Shown: positions 33,196 through 41,853 of the stretch, in pieces
Position numbering within the stretch: the first letter of the stretch is position 1
Layout of the letters: each line of letters opens with the position of its first letter
From: DASXRC01 sp036506495
GTDB lineage: Bacteria; Actinomycetota; Actinomycetes; Mycobacteriales; Micromonosporaceae
DNA length: 64,000 nucleotides
NCBI GenBank assembly: GCA_036506495.1
Contig: DASXRQ010000232.1
Location: 75,411-139,410 of the forward strand
Direction of reading: 5' to 3'
The notes under the pieces: model-generated
Databases searched by the model: none
What the model was told of the DNA's origin: nothing
The model's input: only the letters and a program-made list of their open reading frames with translations
Made by a program: the position numbers and the translations under genes

Positions 33196-34167
33196 ATGCG
33201 ACGAAAACTCGCTGCGCTCCTGTTCGCCGCGGCGCTGCTCGCGCCGACGGCGTGCGGCTCGAACAACAACAATTCCGGCACGGCAACCGGGTCCGGTAAG
33301 ACGGACAAGGTCACCGTCGGCGTCATCCCGATCCTCGACGTCGCACCGATCTACCTCGGCAAGCAGAAGGGTTTCTTCAGCAACCGCAAGATCGACCTGA
33401 ACCTGGCCCTGGCCCAGGGGGGCGCCGCGATCGTGCCCGCCGTTGTCAGCGGCCAGTACCAGTTCGGCTTCAGCAACGTCATCTCCCTGCTGCTCGCCCA
33501 GTCGAGGAATGTGCCCGTCAAGGTGGTCTGCAACGGCAACAACTCCACCGGCGTCGACGGGCAGGACTTCGCCGCCCTGATGGTCAAGGGCGACAGCCCG
33601 ATCAAGTCCGCAAAGGACCTGGCCGGGAAGACGGTCGCCGCGAACACGCTCAACAACATCGTCGACACGACCGTCCGGGCGTCGGTGCGCAAGGCGGGCG
33701 GCGACCCGAAGAAGGTCAAGTTCGTGGAGCTGCCGTTCCCGGACCAGCCGGCGGCGCTGCAGGCCGGCCGGGTCGACGCGGTGTTCGTCGTCGAGCCGTT
33801 CCAGCAGGCCGTGCTCGCCCAGGGTGGCCGCAAGATCGCGTCCAGCTACGTCGACGCGGCGCCGAACCTCACCGTCGCGCTGTACTTCACCTCGAACCAG
33901 CTCCTGCGCAGCAACCCGGACCTCGTCAAGCGGTTCACGGAGGCGATGCAGGAGTCGCTGAAGTACGCCGACGAGCACCCCGACGAGGCGCGCAGCATCA
34001 TCGGCACGTACACGAAGATCACGCCCGACGTGATAGCCAAGATGACGCTGCCGAAGTGGCCCTCGGACATCAACCGGCAGGCCGTGCAGACGCTCGCCGA
34101 CCTCGCCCTCGGCGACAGTCTGCTGCCCAAGGCGGCCGACGTGAACGCCCTCCTGCCGTCGTCGTGA
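33196..34167 (+). CDS. ABC transporter substrate-binding lipoprotein (NMT1/SsuA type)
   Basis: A 323-residue lipoprotein. The signal peptide ends at a LAPTAC lipobox (Cys about 20), then an Asn/Ser/Thr/Gly-rich linker. The mature part is an NMT1/THI5-like binding protein: VGVIPILDVAPIYLGKQKGFF, VSGQYQFGFSNVISLL and DLAGKTVAANTLNNI. This class serves nitrate, sulfonate, taurine and also aromatic-acid importers. Position at the head of an operon with aldehyde dehydrogenase and pobA suggests an aromatic ligand such as 4-hydroxybenzoate or the aldehyde (inference). GGAG lies 8 bp before the ATG. Confidence 0.87.
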   Translation: MRRKLAALLFAAALLAPTACGSNNNNSGTATGSGKTDKVTVGVIPILDVAPIYLGKQKGFFSNRKIDLNLALAQGGAAIVPAVVSGQYQFGFSNVISLLLAQSRNVPVKVVCNGNNSTGVDGQDFAALMVKGDSPIKSAKDLAGKTVAANTLNNIVDTTVRASVRKAGGDPKKVKFVELPFPDQPAALQAGRVDAVFVVEPFQQAVLAQGGRKIASSYVDAAPNLTVALYFTSNQLLRSNPDLVKRFTEAMQESLKYADEHPDEARSIIGTYTKITPDVIAKMTLPKWPSDINRQAVQTLADLALGDSLLPKAADVNALLPSS

Positions 34168-34934
34168 GGTCTCGGCTGGGCCTGGGCCTGGTGGGGCTGC
34201 TGGGCTTCGGCGCGCTGCTGGAGCTCGCACCCCGCCTCGGCCTGGTTCCCTCCCGGTACGCCCCGCCGTCCAGCCGGATCGTTTCCGCGCTGGTCGGCGA
34301 GGCGCGCGAGGCGCGGTTCTGGTCGGCGCTCGCGGACACGCTGGAGACCTGGGCGATCGGCCTGGGCATGGCGGTCGGCGGCGGCGTGGTGCTCGGCATC
34401 TTGATCGGTGCACTGCCGCTCCTGCGCGCAGCGACGGCCTCCACGATCGAGTTCCTGCGCCCGATCCCGTCGGTCGCGCTGATCCCGCTCGCGGCGGTGC
34501 TCTACGGCGCCACGATCAGATCCACCCTCGTGTTGGTCGTGTACGCGGCGTTCTGGCAGGTGCTCATCCAGGTGCTGCACGGGGTCGCGGACGTGGACCC
34601 GGTGGCGCGCGACACCGCGCTCGCGTACCGGCTGGGCCGGTGGGAGCGGGTGCGCTACCTCGTCTGGCCCACCGCGTTGCCGTACGTGGTGACCGGCATC
34701 CGTCTCGCCGCGTCCGTGGCGCTTATCCTCGCCATCACCGGCGAGCTGATCCTCGGCTCGCCCGGCCTGGGCCAGGAGATCGCGGTCGCACAGAGCAGCG
34801 GCGCGGTGCCCCAGCTGTACGCCCTGGTCGTCGTCACCGGCCTGGTCGGGGTGGGGGCGAACCTGCTGGCCCGCGCCGCGGAGCGGCGCGTGCTGTCCTG
34901 GCACCCGTCCGTGCGCGGGGAGGCGATCGCGTGA
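34164..34934 (+). CDS. ABC transporter permease (SsuC/TauC type), first
   Basis: A 256-residue membrane protein with about six helices. The cytoplasmic EAA-type loop is seen in the DTALAYRLGRWERVRYLVWPTALPYVVTGIR segment, which contacts the ATPase. It belongs to the SsuC/TauC permease group. GTG at 34164 overlaps the binding-protein stop (GTGA). A second, different permease gene follows at once, so the importer channel is probably a heterodimer, unusual for this family, where one permease normally forms a homodimer. Confidence 0.87.
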   Translation: MRSRLGLGLVGLLGFGALLELAPRLGLVPSRYAPPSSRIVSALVGEAREARFWSALADTLETWAIGLGMAVGGGVVLGILIGALPLLRAATASTIEFLRPIPSVALIPLAAVLYGATIRSTLVLVVYAAFWQVLIQVLHGVADVDPVARDTALAYRLGRWERVRYLVWPTALPYVVTGIRLAASVALILAITGELILGSPGLGQEIAVAQSSGAVPQLYALVVVTGLVGVGANLLARAAERRVLSWHPSVRGEAIA

Positions 34935-35716
34935 CCGCGACGGTGGCCGCCCTGCGGCGTACCGGACTGGCCGTCGGCCTGCCGGTCCTCCTGCTCGCGG
35001 CGTGGTGGTTCGCGAGTGCCGGCAGCACGGACTTCTACCGCCCGCCGCTCGAGCGGATCCTGGTCGCGTTCCGCGACACCTGGTTCGGCGCTCGCCTGCG
35101 CGATGACGTGCTGCCCAGCCTCGTCCGCCTGACCCTCGGCTACGCCGTCGCGCTCGTCGTCGGGATCGCGCTCGGCGTTGCGGTGGGCGCCAACCCGAGA
35201 CTGCGGGCGCTGCTGGAACCGGTGCTCGAGTTCCTGCGGGCGATCCCGCCGCCGGTGCTGGTGCCCATCCTGATTCTCGTCGCCGGCATCGGTAACACTA
35301 TGAAGGTGCTGGTCATCGTGTCCGGCTGCCTCTGGCCCGTCCTGCTCAACACGGTCGAGGGCGTCCGCGCGGTCGACGAGGTGCTGGCCGACACCTGCCG
35401 CAGCTACGGCATCCGTGGTCGCCTGCGGCTGCGCCACCTCGTGCTGCGATCGGCCAGCCCGCAGATCGTCACCGGCGCGCGGCAGGCCCTGTCCATCGGC
35501 ATCATCCTCATGGTGATCAGCGAGATGTTCGCGGCGAATAGCGGGCTGGGCTTCACCGTGGTGCAGTTCCAGCGCGGCTTCGCGATCCCGGAGATGTGGA
35601 GCGGTGTCCTGCTGCTGGGCCTGCTCGGGGTGGCGCTGTCGCTGCTGTTTCGGCTCGCCGAGCGCGCGGTGCTCGGGTGGTACCACGGCCTGCGGGCCAT
35701 CCAACGAGAGCGGTAG
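34931..35716 (+). CDS. ABC transporter permease (SsuC/TauC type), second
   Basis: A 261-residue permease with the same layout as its neighbour. Its EAA-type loop is the ADTCRSYGIRGRLRLRHLVLRSASPQIVTGARQALSIGI segment, and the helix before it reads LEFLRAIPPPVLVPILILVAGIG. GTG at 34931 overlaps the first permease stop. The two differ clearly in sequence, so this is not a recent duplication. Confidence 0.87.
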   Translation: MTATVAALRRTGLAVGLPVLLLAAWWFASAGSTDFYRPPLERILVAFRDTWFGARLRDDVLPSLVRLTLGYAVALVVGIALGVAVGANPRLRALLEPVLEFLRAIPPPVLVPILILVAGIGNTMKVLVIVSGCLWPVLLNTVEGVRAVDEVLADTCRSYGIRGRLRLRHLVLRSASPQIVTGARQALSIGIILMVISEMFAANSGLGFTVVQFQRGFAIPEMWSGVLLLGLLGVALSLLFRLAERAVLGWYHGLRAIQRER

Positions 35717-35718
35717 GC

Positions 35719-36495
35719 ATGCTCGAGGTGAAGGGCCTGCGGAAGGTGTACGACGCCCACGGTCGCCGGGTCGAGGCGATCGGCGACCTGACGTTCACCG
35801 TCGACGACGGCACGCTCGTCTGCGTCGTGGGCCCGTCCGGTTGCGGCAAGACGACCCTGCTGCGCTGCCTCGCCGGCCTGCTGCCGCCCACCGCCGGCGA
35901 GGCGCGGGTCGAGGGCGTGCTTGTCAGCGGGCCGCCGCCGGGGCTGGCGATCGTGTTCCAGGAGTACGGCCGGAGCCTGTTCCCCTGGCTGCGGGTGGGC
36001 GACAACGTCGACCTGCCGCTCCGGGCCGCCGGGCTGGCCCGGGCGAGACGCCGGGAACTCGTGTCCGAGGCGTTGGCCGCGGTCGGGCTGAGCGACGCGG
36101 CCTCGGCGTACCCCTGGCAGCTGTCCGGCGGCATGCAGCAACGCGTCGCGATCGCCCGGGCCGTCGCGTACGGCCCGCGCGTGCTGCTGATGGACGAGCC
36201 GTTCGCCGCCGTCGACGCGCAGACCCGCGCCGACCTTGAGGACCTCATCCGTTCCGTGTGGCAGCGCCTGGGCGTGACGCTGCTGTTTGTCACCCACGAC
36301 ATCGACGAGGCCGTGTACCTCGGCCAGCGGGTCATCGTCCTGTCCGCCTCGCCGACCCACGTGGTCGAGGACCTCGCGATCGACCTTTCCGACCCTCGGG
36401 ATCAGCTGACCACGAGGGGGCACCCACGCTTCACCGAGCTGCGCGGACACGTGTACGCCCAGATCCAGAAGGCCAAGACCGGGAGCACACCATGA
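35719..36495 (+). CDS. ABC transporter ATPase (SsuB/TauB type)
   Basis: A 258-residue ATP-binding subunit. Walker A is GPSGCGKT (38-45), the signature is LSGGMQQR (135-142), Walker B ends in LLMDEP (about 156-161), and the switch His lies in FVTHDIDEA. The length is that of nitrate/taurine-type ATPases, without extra C-terminal domains. The start is 2 bp after the permease stop, and its own stop overlaps the aldehyde dehydrogenase start (ATGA). Confidence 0.92.
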   Translation: MLEVKGLRKVYDAHGRRVEAIGDLTFTVDDGTLVCVVGPSGCGKTTLLRCLAGLLPPTAGEARVEGVLVSGPPPGLAIVFQEYGRSLFPWLRVGDNVDLPLRAAGLARARRRELVSEALAAVGLSDAASAYPWQLSGGMQQRVAIARAVAYGPRVLLMDEPFAAVDAQTRADLEDLIRSVWQRLGVTLLFVTHDIDEAVYLGQRVIVLSASPTHVVEDLAIDLSDPRDQLTTRGHPRFTELRGHVYAQIQKAKTGSTP

Positions 36496-37949
36496 ACCTC
36501 TTGGAACCCAAGACCTGGGAAGGCCAGGTCTACAGCGGCGGTTGGACGACGTCACAGGGCGGCGACATCGCCATCATCGAACCGGCGACCGGCGACGAGA
36601 TCGGCCGCGCCGGGGTCGCCAACGCCGCGGACGTGGCGCGCGCGGCCGCCGCCGCCGCGGACGCCCAGCCCGAGTGGGCGCGGACGAACTTCGAGGAGCG
36701 CGCCGCGGTGCTGCGCCGCGCCGGAGACCTCATCCAACGCAACTCCGTCGAGATCCAGCAATGGATCGTCCGGGAGACCGGCGCCGTGCCGGGTCTGGCG
36801 GGGTTCGCCGTCGGCGTCGCCGCGCAGGAGTGCTTCGAGGCCGCTGCGCTCGCGTCGCGTCCGCTCGGCGAGATCCTGCCGTCCAACCAGCCGCGGCTGA
36901 GCCTGCTGCGCCGGGTGCCGGTGGGCGTGGTCGGGGTCATCTCGCCGTTCAATGTGCCGCTGATCCTGTCCGGCCGGTCCGTCGCCCCGGCGCTGGCGCT
37001 CGGCAACGCGGTCGTGCTGAAGCCGGACGTGCGCACGCCCGTGGTCGGCGGGTTCGTGTTCGCGCGCGTCTTCGAGGAGGCGGGTCTGCCCTCGGGCCTG
37101 CTGCACGTGCTCCCCGGCGGGCCGGAGGCGGGCTCCGCGCTCGTCACGGAGCCGCGGATCCGGTTGGTGTCGTTCACCGGCTCGACGGCGACCGGCCGGC
37201 GCGTCGCCGCCCTCGCCGCCGAGCACCTCAAGCGCATCCACCTCGAACTCGGCGGCAACTCCGCGCTCGTCATCCTCGACGACGCCGACATCGACGCTGC
37301 GGTCTCCGCCGGCGCGTGGGGCACGTTCCTGCACCAGGGGCAGATCTGCATGACGGCCGGCCGGCACCTCGTGCACTCCTCGGTCGCTGACGCCTACGTC
37401 GAGGCGCTCGCCGCGCACGCCCAGGCGCTGCCGGTGGGCAACCCGGCCACCGAGCAGGTCGCGCTCGGGCCGTTGATCGACGAGGCACAGCGGGACAAGG
37501 TGCACGCACTCGTGACGTCCAGTGTGGACGCCGGGGCTCGGCTCGCGGCCGGAGGCTCGTACGACCGGCTGTACTACAAGCCGACCGTGCTCGACGACGT
37601 ACGCACCGAGATGCCCGCGTACGCCCAGGAGGTCTTCGGCCCGGTCGCCCCGGTCGTCCGCTTCGGCACCGACGAGGACGCGGTGCGGCTCGCCGCGGAC
37701 AGCGGGTACGGCCTGTCGCTGTCGATCCTCACCGGGGACGTGATGCGCGGGCTGGCGCTGGCCGAGCGGGTCCCGACGGGAATCGTGCACATCAACGACC
37801 AGACCGTCAACGACGAGGCGGTCGCGCCGTTCGGCGGCGTGCTCGACTCCGGCACGGGCGTGCGATTCGGCGGCGAGGCGAACCTCGACGCGTTCACCGA
37901 TCAACGCTGGATCACGCTGCGCGGCGACATCCCGCCGTACCCCTTCTAG
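36492..37949 (+). CDS. aromatic aldehyde dehydrogenase (benzaldehyde/vanillin type)
   Basis: A 485-residue ALDH. Key residues are Asn154 (SPFNVP), Lys177, Glu252 (LELGG) and Cys286 (HQGQICMTAGR). The QGQICM form of the active site and the ending seen here are typical of benzaldehyde and vanillin dehydrogenases. Placed between an aromatic-type importer and pobA, its likely reaction is 4-hydroxybenzaldehyde to 4-hydroxybenzoate (inference). The ATG overlaps the ATPase stop. Confidence 0.87.
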   Translation: MNLLEPKTWEGQVYSGGWTTSQGGDIAIIEPATGDEIGRAGVANAADVARAAAAAADAQPEWARTNFEERAAVLRRAGDLIQRNSVEIQQWIVRETGAVPGLAGFAVGVAAQECFEAAALASRPLGEILPSNQPRLSLLRRVPVGVVGVISPFNVPLILSGRSVAPALALGNAVVLKPDVRTPVVGGFVFARVFEEAGLPSGLLHVLPGGPEAGSALVTEPRIRLVSFTGSTATGRRVAALAAEHLKRIHLELGGNSALVILDDADIDAAVSAGAWGTFLHQGQICMTAGRHLVHSSVADAYVEALAAHAQALPVGNPATEQVALGPLIDEAQRDKVHALVTSSVDAGARLAAGGSYDRLYYKPTVLDDVRTEMPAYAQEVFGPVAPVVRFGTDEDAVRLAADSGYGLSLSILTGDVMRGLALAERVPTGIVHINDQTVNDEAVAPFGGVLDSGTGVRFGGEANLDAFTDQRWITLRGDIPPYPF

Positions 37950-37953
37950 GCGC

Positions 37954-39144
37954 ATGCGAACCCAGGTCGCGATCGTCGGCGCGGGCCCGGCCGGGCTCGT
38001 GCTCGCCCACCTGCTGCACCTGCGCGGCATCGACTCGGTCGTGCTGGAGCGGCACACCCGCGAGCACATCGAACGGCGGGTCCGCGCCGGAGTGCTCGAG
38101 CCGGGCACCGTCGACCTGCTGCGGGAGGTGGGCCTGGCCGACCGCCTGGACCGCGAACGGATGATCCACCACGGCCTGGAGCTGCTCTTCGACGGGATCG
38201 GGCACCGGATCCCGCTGTCCGAGCTGGCCGGCCAGGAGATCACGATCTACGGCCAGCACCAACTGGTCAAGGATCTGGTCGCCGCGCGGCTGGCCACCGA
38301 CCGGCCGTTGCTGTTCGAGGCGCCCGCGGTCACGCTCGACGGGCTGGACACCGCCGCACCCGTCGTGCGGTTCGTGCAGGACGGGCGCGAGCGGGAGCTG
38401 CGCTGCGACATCGTCGCCGGCTGCGACGGGTTCCACGGCGTGTCCCGGCCGGCGATCCCGGCCGGCGCGGTGACCGCGTACGAGCGCGAGTACCCGTACG
38501 CCTGGCTCGGCATCCTCGCCGAGGCGCCACCCTCATCCGATGAGCTGATCTACGCGTACCACGACCGGGGGTTCGCGCTGCACAGCATGCGGACGCCCAA
38601 GATCACTCGGTTGTACCTACAGGTGGCGCCGGACGAGGACCTCGCGGCCTGGCCCGACGAGCGGATCTGGGCCGAGCTACGCACCCGGCTCGGCCGGCAC
38701 GACCCAGCGTGGCAGCTGACCGACGGGCCCATCCTCGAGCGGACCGTGGCCGCGCTGCGCAGCGTCGTCACCGAGCCGATGCGGTTCGGTCGGCTGTTCC
38801 TGGCCGGCGACGCCGCGCACATCGTGCCGGCCACCGGCGCCAAGGGGCTCAACCTCGCGGTGACCGACGTCGCGGTGCTCGCGTCGGCCATCGAGCGGTG
38901 GTACGCCGACGGCAGCACCGACGGGCTCGACGCGTACTCCGCCACCTGCCTCGCCCGGGTCTGGCGCGTGCAGCACTTCTCCTGGTGGATGACCTCGACG
39001 CTGCACCGCGATCCGGGCCGCGATCCGTTCACCCAGCGGCTGCAGCTCTCACAGCTGCGCTATCTGACCAGGTCAACCGCGGCCGCCACGTCGTTCGCCG
39101 AGAACTACGTTGGCCTGCCGCTGACGTTCGGGAGTCAGCCATGA
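37954..39144 (+). CDS. pobA: 4-hydroxybenzoate 3-monooxygenase
   Basis: A 396-residue flavoprotein hydroxylase. The FAD motif GAGPAG (9-14), the DG motif region CDGFHGVSR and the GDAAHIVPATGAKGLNLAVTD segment are intact. ERRVRAGVLEPGTVDLL is the PobA-specific substrate and FAD region. It hydroxylates 4-hydroxybenzoate to protocatechuate with NAD(P)H and O2, feeding PcaHG encoded in the divergent operon. The start lies 4 bp after the aldehyde dehydrogenase stop; the end overlaps the next gene (ATGA). Confidence 0.93.
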   Translation: MRTQVAIVGAGPAGLVLAHLLHLRGIDSVVLERHTREHIERRVRAGVLEPGTVDLLREVGLADRLDRERMIHHGLELLFDGIGHRIPLSELAGQEITIYGQHQLVKDLVAARLATDRPLLFEAPAVTLDGLDTAAPVVRFVQDGRERELRCDIVAGCDGFHGVSRPAIPAGAVTAYEREYPYAWLGILAEAPPSSDELIYAYHDRGFALHSMRTPKITRLYLQVAPDEDLAAWPDERIWAELRTRLGRHDPAWQLTDGPILERTVAALRSVVTEPMRFGRLFLAGDAAHIVPATGAKGLNLAVTDVAVLASAIERWYADGSTDGLDAYSATCLARVWRVQHFSWWMTSTLHRDPGRDPFTQRLQLSQLRYLTRSTAAATSFAENYVGLPLTFGSQP

Positions 39145-40262
39145 CCCTGCGAGACACCCCTCCGTTCCGTGCCGACCACGTCGGCAGCCTGCTGCGCCCG
39201 GCTGCGCTGCTGACCGCCCGGGCCGACCGCGCCGCGGGCCGTATCTCCGCCGAGGACCTGCGCGCGGTCGAGGACGACGCGATCCGCGACGTGGTCCGCA
39301 TGCAGCGTGACGTCGGGCTGCGCACCGCCACCGACGGCGAGTTCCGCCGGACCTCGTGGCACATGGACTTCATCTACCGGCTCGGCGGCATCACCCAGTC
39401 CGACGACCGGATCACCGTGCAGTTCCGCAACGCGGACGGCACGATCGAGTTCGACACGCCGGCTCTGCACGTGTCCGGCCCGGTGCGGCTGCAGGAAACG
39501 ATCTTCGGTCCGGACTTCGCGTTCCTTCGTTCCATTGTGGAGCAGGGGCAGACGCCGAAGCTGACGATTCCGTCGCCGAGCATGGTCCACTACCGCGGTG
39601 GCCGGGCAGCCATCGACCCGGCCGTGTACCCGGACGAGGAGCAGTTCTGGGCCGATCTGTCCGCGGCGTACGCCTCGCAGGTGCGGCGGGTCGCGGAGCT
39701 GGGCTGCACGTACCTGCAGCTGGACGACACGTCGCTGGCGTACCTGAACGACCCGGCCCAGCGCGCCATGCTAGCGGAACGCGGGGACGATGCGGAGCAC
39801 CAGCACTTGCGCTACATCCGGCAGATCAACGCGGCGCTGGCCGACCGGCCGGAGGGACTGCGCGTGACCACGCACATGTGCCGCGGCAACTTCCGCTCGT
39901 CGTGGGCGGCCGAGGGCGGGTACGACTTCGTCGCCGAGGTCCTGTTCTCGGAGCTGGCCGTGGACGGGTTCTTCCTGGAGTTCGACGACGAGCGGGCAGG
40001 CGGGTTCGGGCCGCTCCGCTTCGTACCGGCCGGCAAGCTCGTGGTGCTGGGCCTCGTCACGACGAAGCGCGGGACGTTGGAGTCCAGGGACGAGCTCAAG
40101 CGACGGATCGACGAGGCGGCCAAGTACGTGCCGCTGGAGCAGCTCTGTCTGTCCCCTCAGTGTGGGTTTTCGTCCACTGTGGAGGGCAATGTGCTCAGCT
40201 ACGACGAGCAGGTCGCGAAGCTGGCCTTGATCGTGGAGACCGCCGCCGAGGTGTGGGGCTAG
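39141..40262 (+). CDS. short MetE-like (cobalamin-independent) methyltransferase
   Basis: A 373-residue protein with only the catalytic zinc barrel of MetE (COG0620, YxjG/YxjH-like), about half the length of full MetE. The opening PFRADHVGSLLRPAALL is typical. Probable zinc ligands are His and Cys in TTHMCRGN, Glu in FLEFDDER and Cys in LSPQCGF. Core MetE proteins move a methyl group to a thiol, though not always from methyltetrahydrofolate. Its ATGA coupling to pobA suggests a link with aromatic catabolism, perhaps handling methyl groups from methoxylated aromatics, but this is speculation. Confidence 0.8.
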   Translation: MTLRDTPPFRADHVGSLLRPAALLTARADRAAGRISAEDLRAVEDDAIRDVVRMQRDVGLRTATDGEFRRTSWHMDFIYRLGGITQSDDRITVQFRNADGTIEFDTPALHVSGPVRLQETIFGPDFAFLRSIVEQGQTPKLTIPSPSMVHYRGGRAAIDPAVYPDEEQFWADLSAAYASQVRRVAELGCTYLQLDDTSLAYLNDPAQRAMLAERGDDAEHQHLRYIRQINAALADRPEGLRVTTHMCRGNFRSSWAAEGGYDFVAEVLFSELAVDGFFLEFDDERAGGFGPLRFVPAGKLVVLGLVTTKRGTLESRDELKRRIDEAAKYVPLEQLCLSPQCGFSSTVEGNVLSYDEQVAKLALIVETAAEVWG

Positions 40263-40265
40263 CCG

Positions 40266-40271
40266 TAGGGT
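40266..40271 (+). promoter_or_regulatory. -10 box for leaderless DUF456 mRNA
   Basis: TAGGGT, six bases, then GTG at 40278, only 4 bp after the stop of the preceding gene. It would give DUF456 its own promoter, separate from the pobA operon. Confidence 0.55.
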
Positions 40272-40277
40272 GTACCC

Positions 40278-40778
40278 GTGGACCTGACGGACACCGACGC
40301 GGCGATCACATTCCTGAGCGCGCTGGCCGTCGTGGTGGGCATCGTCGGCGTGATCGTTCCGGTCCTTCCCGGACTCGTGCTGTGCTGGCTCGGGGTGCTG
40401 GTGTGGGCGGTGTTCACCGAGCACCACGCCGGCAAGTGGGCCGTGCTCGCGGTCGCGACGGCGATCGCGGCCGGGGGCACCGTCGTCAAGTACGCCTGGC
40501 CCGGTCGCAACCTCAAGCGCAGCGGTGTACCGAATCGGACGCTGTTCGTCGGCGGCGTGCTCGGCCTCGTGGGGTTCTTCGTGATCCCGGTCGTGGGCCT
40601 GGTCATCGGCTTCGTGCTGGGCGTTTGGCTCGCCGAACGGGTGCGCCTGGGTGACAACGGGCAGGCGTGGCGGTCGACAAGGCACGCGCTGAAGGCGGCT
40701 GGTCTCTCGATGCTGATCGAACTCGCCGCCGGGCTGGCGATCGGCGTGATCTTCGCGACCGGTGTGGCGTTCTTCTGA
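40278..40778 (+). CDS. DUF456 integral membrane protein
   Basis: A 166-residue protein with about four membrane helices, including VVGIVGVIVPVLPGLVLCWLGVLVWAV near the N-terminus and a Gly-rich pair VGGVLGLVGFFVIPVVGLVIGFVLGVWLAE, both hallmarks of DUF456. Function is unknown; it is common near stress and envelope genes in actinobacteria. A gap of 236 bp to the next gene holds a stress-type promoter (40934-40958) and a weak TTTCCAC/GTGGAAA hairpin (40816-40861). Confidence 0.82.
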   Translation: MDLTDTDAAITFLSALAVVVGIVGVIVPVLPGLVLCWLGVLVWAVFTEHHAGKWAVLAVATAIAAGGTVVKYAWPGRNLKRSGVPNRTLFVGGVLGLVGFFVIPVVGLVIGFVLGVWLAERVRLGDNGQAWRSTRHALKAAGLSMLIELAAGLAIGVIFATGVAFF

Positions 40779-40933
40779 CGCTCAGTAACCTCCGCGCGGG
40801 CATGTATGCGTCGTCTTTCCACGCCTACACGGACGTGCGGACGCCCATGCGGATGTGGAAAACAAGCGCATTGCATCCCGAGGACGCGACGTCCGCGGTC
40901 GACGGGCCAACTTGGCATGCCGGGTCGCGGCAT

Positions 40934-40958
40934 GAATAGCGGCTCACGCGGCGGGTAC
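40934..40958 (+). promoter_or_regulatory. SigB/SigF-type stress promoter before the sigma operon
   Basis: GAAT (40934-40937), 15 bases, GGGTAC (40953-40958) fits the actinobacterial general-stress consensus GNNT-N14-16-GGGTA[C/T]. It lies 57 bp before the first gene of the operon that ends with the sigma factor gene, suggesting autoregulation. Confidence 0.6.
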
Positions 40959-41014
40959 GCAACGCGTCACCCCGGTCGCATGAGCGCGGCCGGTAAGCGA
41001 GCAGGAGGAGCAAC

Positions 41015-41425
41015 ATGGACGAGCGGCGTGCGCCTTCGCGCGCGGTGGCCGGGGAGGTCTCCACCCAGGCGAGCCGGGTGGTCTCCGACGCCCGCCGGCA
41101 CCTGCGTGGAGTCGCCGGTGAACAACAGACGGCCGCGGTGAAGCGGCTTCGCCAGGCCGCCGACGAGCTGCGGGAAATGACCCAGGGTCGGTCGGACTCG
41201 CCGGCCCGCACGATGGTCGCCGGGCTGGCCGAGCGCGGCCGGCGCATCGCGGATCACATGGAGAGCCGCGGGCCCGATGGCCTGGTCGACGACGTCCAGG
41301 CCTTCGCGCGGCGGCGGCCCGGCACGTTCCTGCTCGCCGCGCTGGGCGCGGGGATTGTCGTCGGCCGGCTCGGGCGGAGCGTGCTGACCGCCCCGAACGG
41401 TCCTGGGTCGGGCGGCGCGCCGTGA
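41015..41425 (+). CDS. small membrane-associated protein of a stress operon
   Basis: A 136-residue protein with a long charged, Ala/Arg-rich helical N-terminal part (about 1-95, coiled-coil-like) and one hydrophobic helix (RPGTFLLAALGAGIVVGRLG, about 103-122). I do not recognise a named family. The layout is like its two neighbours, and the stop overlaps the next start (GTGA). AGGAGG precedes the ATG. First gene of the sigma factor operon, so probably induced under envelope or osmotic stress (inference). Confidence 0.7.
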   Translation: MDERRAPSRAVAGEVSTQASRVVSDARRHLRGVAGEQQTAAVKRLRQAADELREMTQGRSDSPARTMVAGLAERGRRIADHMESRGPDGLVDDVQAFARRRPGTFLLAALGAGIVVGRLGRSVLTAPNGPGSGGAP

Positions 41426-41853
41426 CGGCCGTGCCGGCGCCGCAGGCGCACCAGCCTCCCGCGGTGTCCGACCCCGGGTCAGAGTCGGTCGGCGAGCTCC
41501 TCGCCGAGGTCGCCGGCGACCTCTCCCGGCTCTTCCGCCAGGAGATCGAGCTGGCCAAGGCGGAGCTGAAGGCCGAGGCGGTCAAGGCCGGCAAGGCCGG
41601 CGGCCTGCTGGCCGCGGCCGGGTTCGCCGGCTACCTGGTCACGGTGCTGCTCAGCCTTGCCCTGGTCGCCGCCCTCTCCGAGGTGATGCCGCCCGGCTGG
41701 GCCGCCGTCAGCGTGGCCGTGCTCTGGGCCGTCGCCGGAGCCGTGCTGTACGCCGCGGGGCGCCGCCGGATGGTCACGGTGTCGCCCGTCCCGCAACAGA
41801 CCGTCGAAACGATCAAGGAGGACGCCCAATGGCTACGCAACCAGACCAGATAA
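41422..41853 (+). CDS. actinobacterial holin-X / DUF1469-like membrane protein
   Basis: A 143-residue protein with an amphipathic N-terminal helix (ELLAEVAGDLSRLFRQEIELAKAELKAEA) followed by two membrane helices (about 62-83 and 92-112), the pattern of the putative actinobacterial holin-X superfamily. Despite the name there is no phage context. These proteins usually sit beside DUF3618 genes, as here. The GTG overlaps the previous stop by 4 bp. Confidence 0.82.
   Translation: MTAVPAPQAHQPPAVSDPGSESVGELLAEVAGDLSRLFRQEIELAKAELKAEAVKAGKAGGLLAAAGFAGYLVTVLLSLALVAALSEVMPPGWAAVSVAVLWAVAGAVLYAAGRRRMVTVSPVPQQTVETIKEDAQWLRNQTR

Noticed and set aside
41422..41853. Holin, hence prophage
   Set aside because: Holin-X-like proteins are common chromosomal partners of DUF3618 in actinobacteria; no other phage genes are present.
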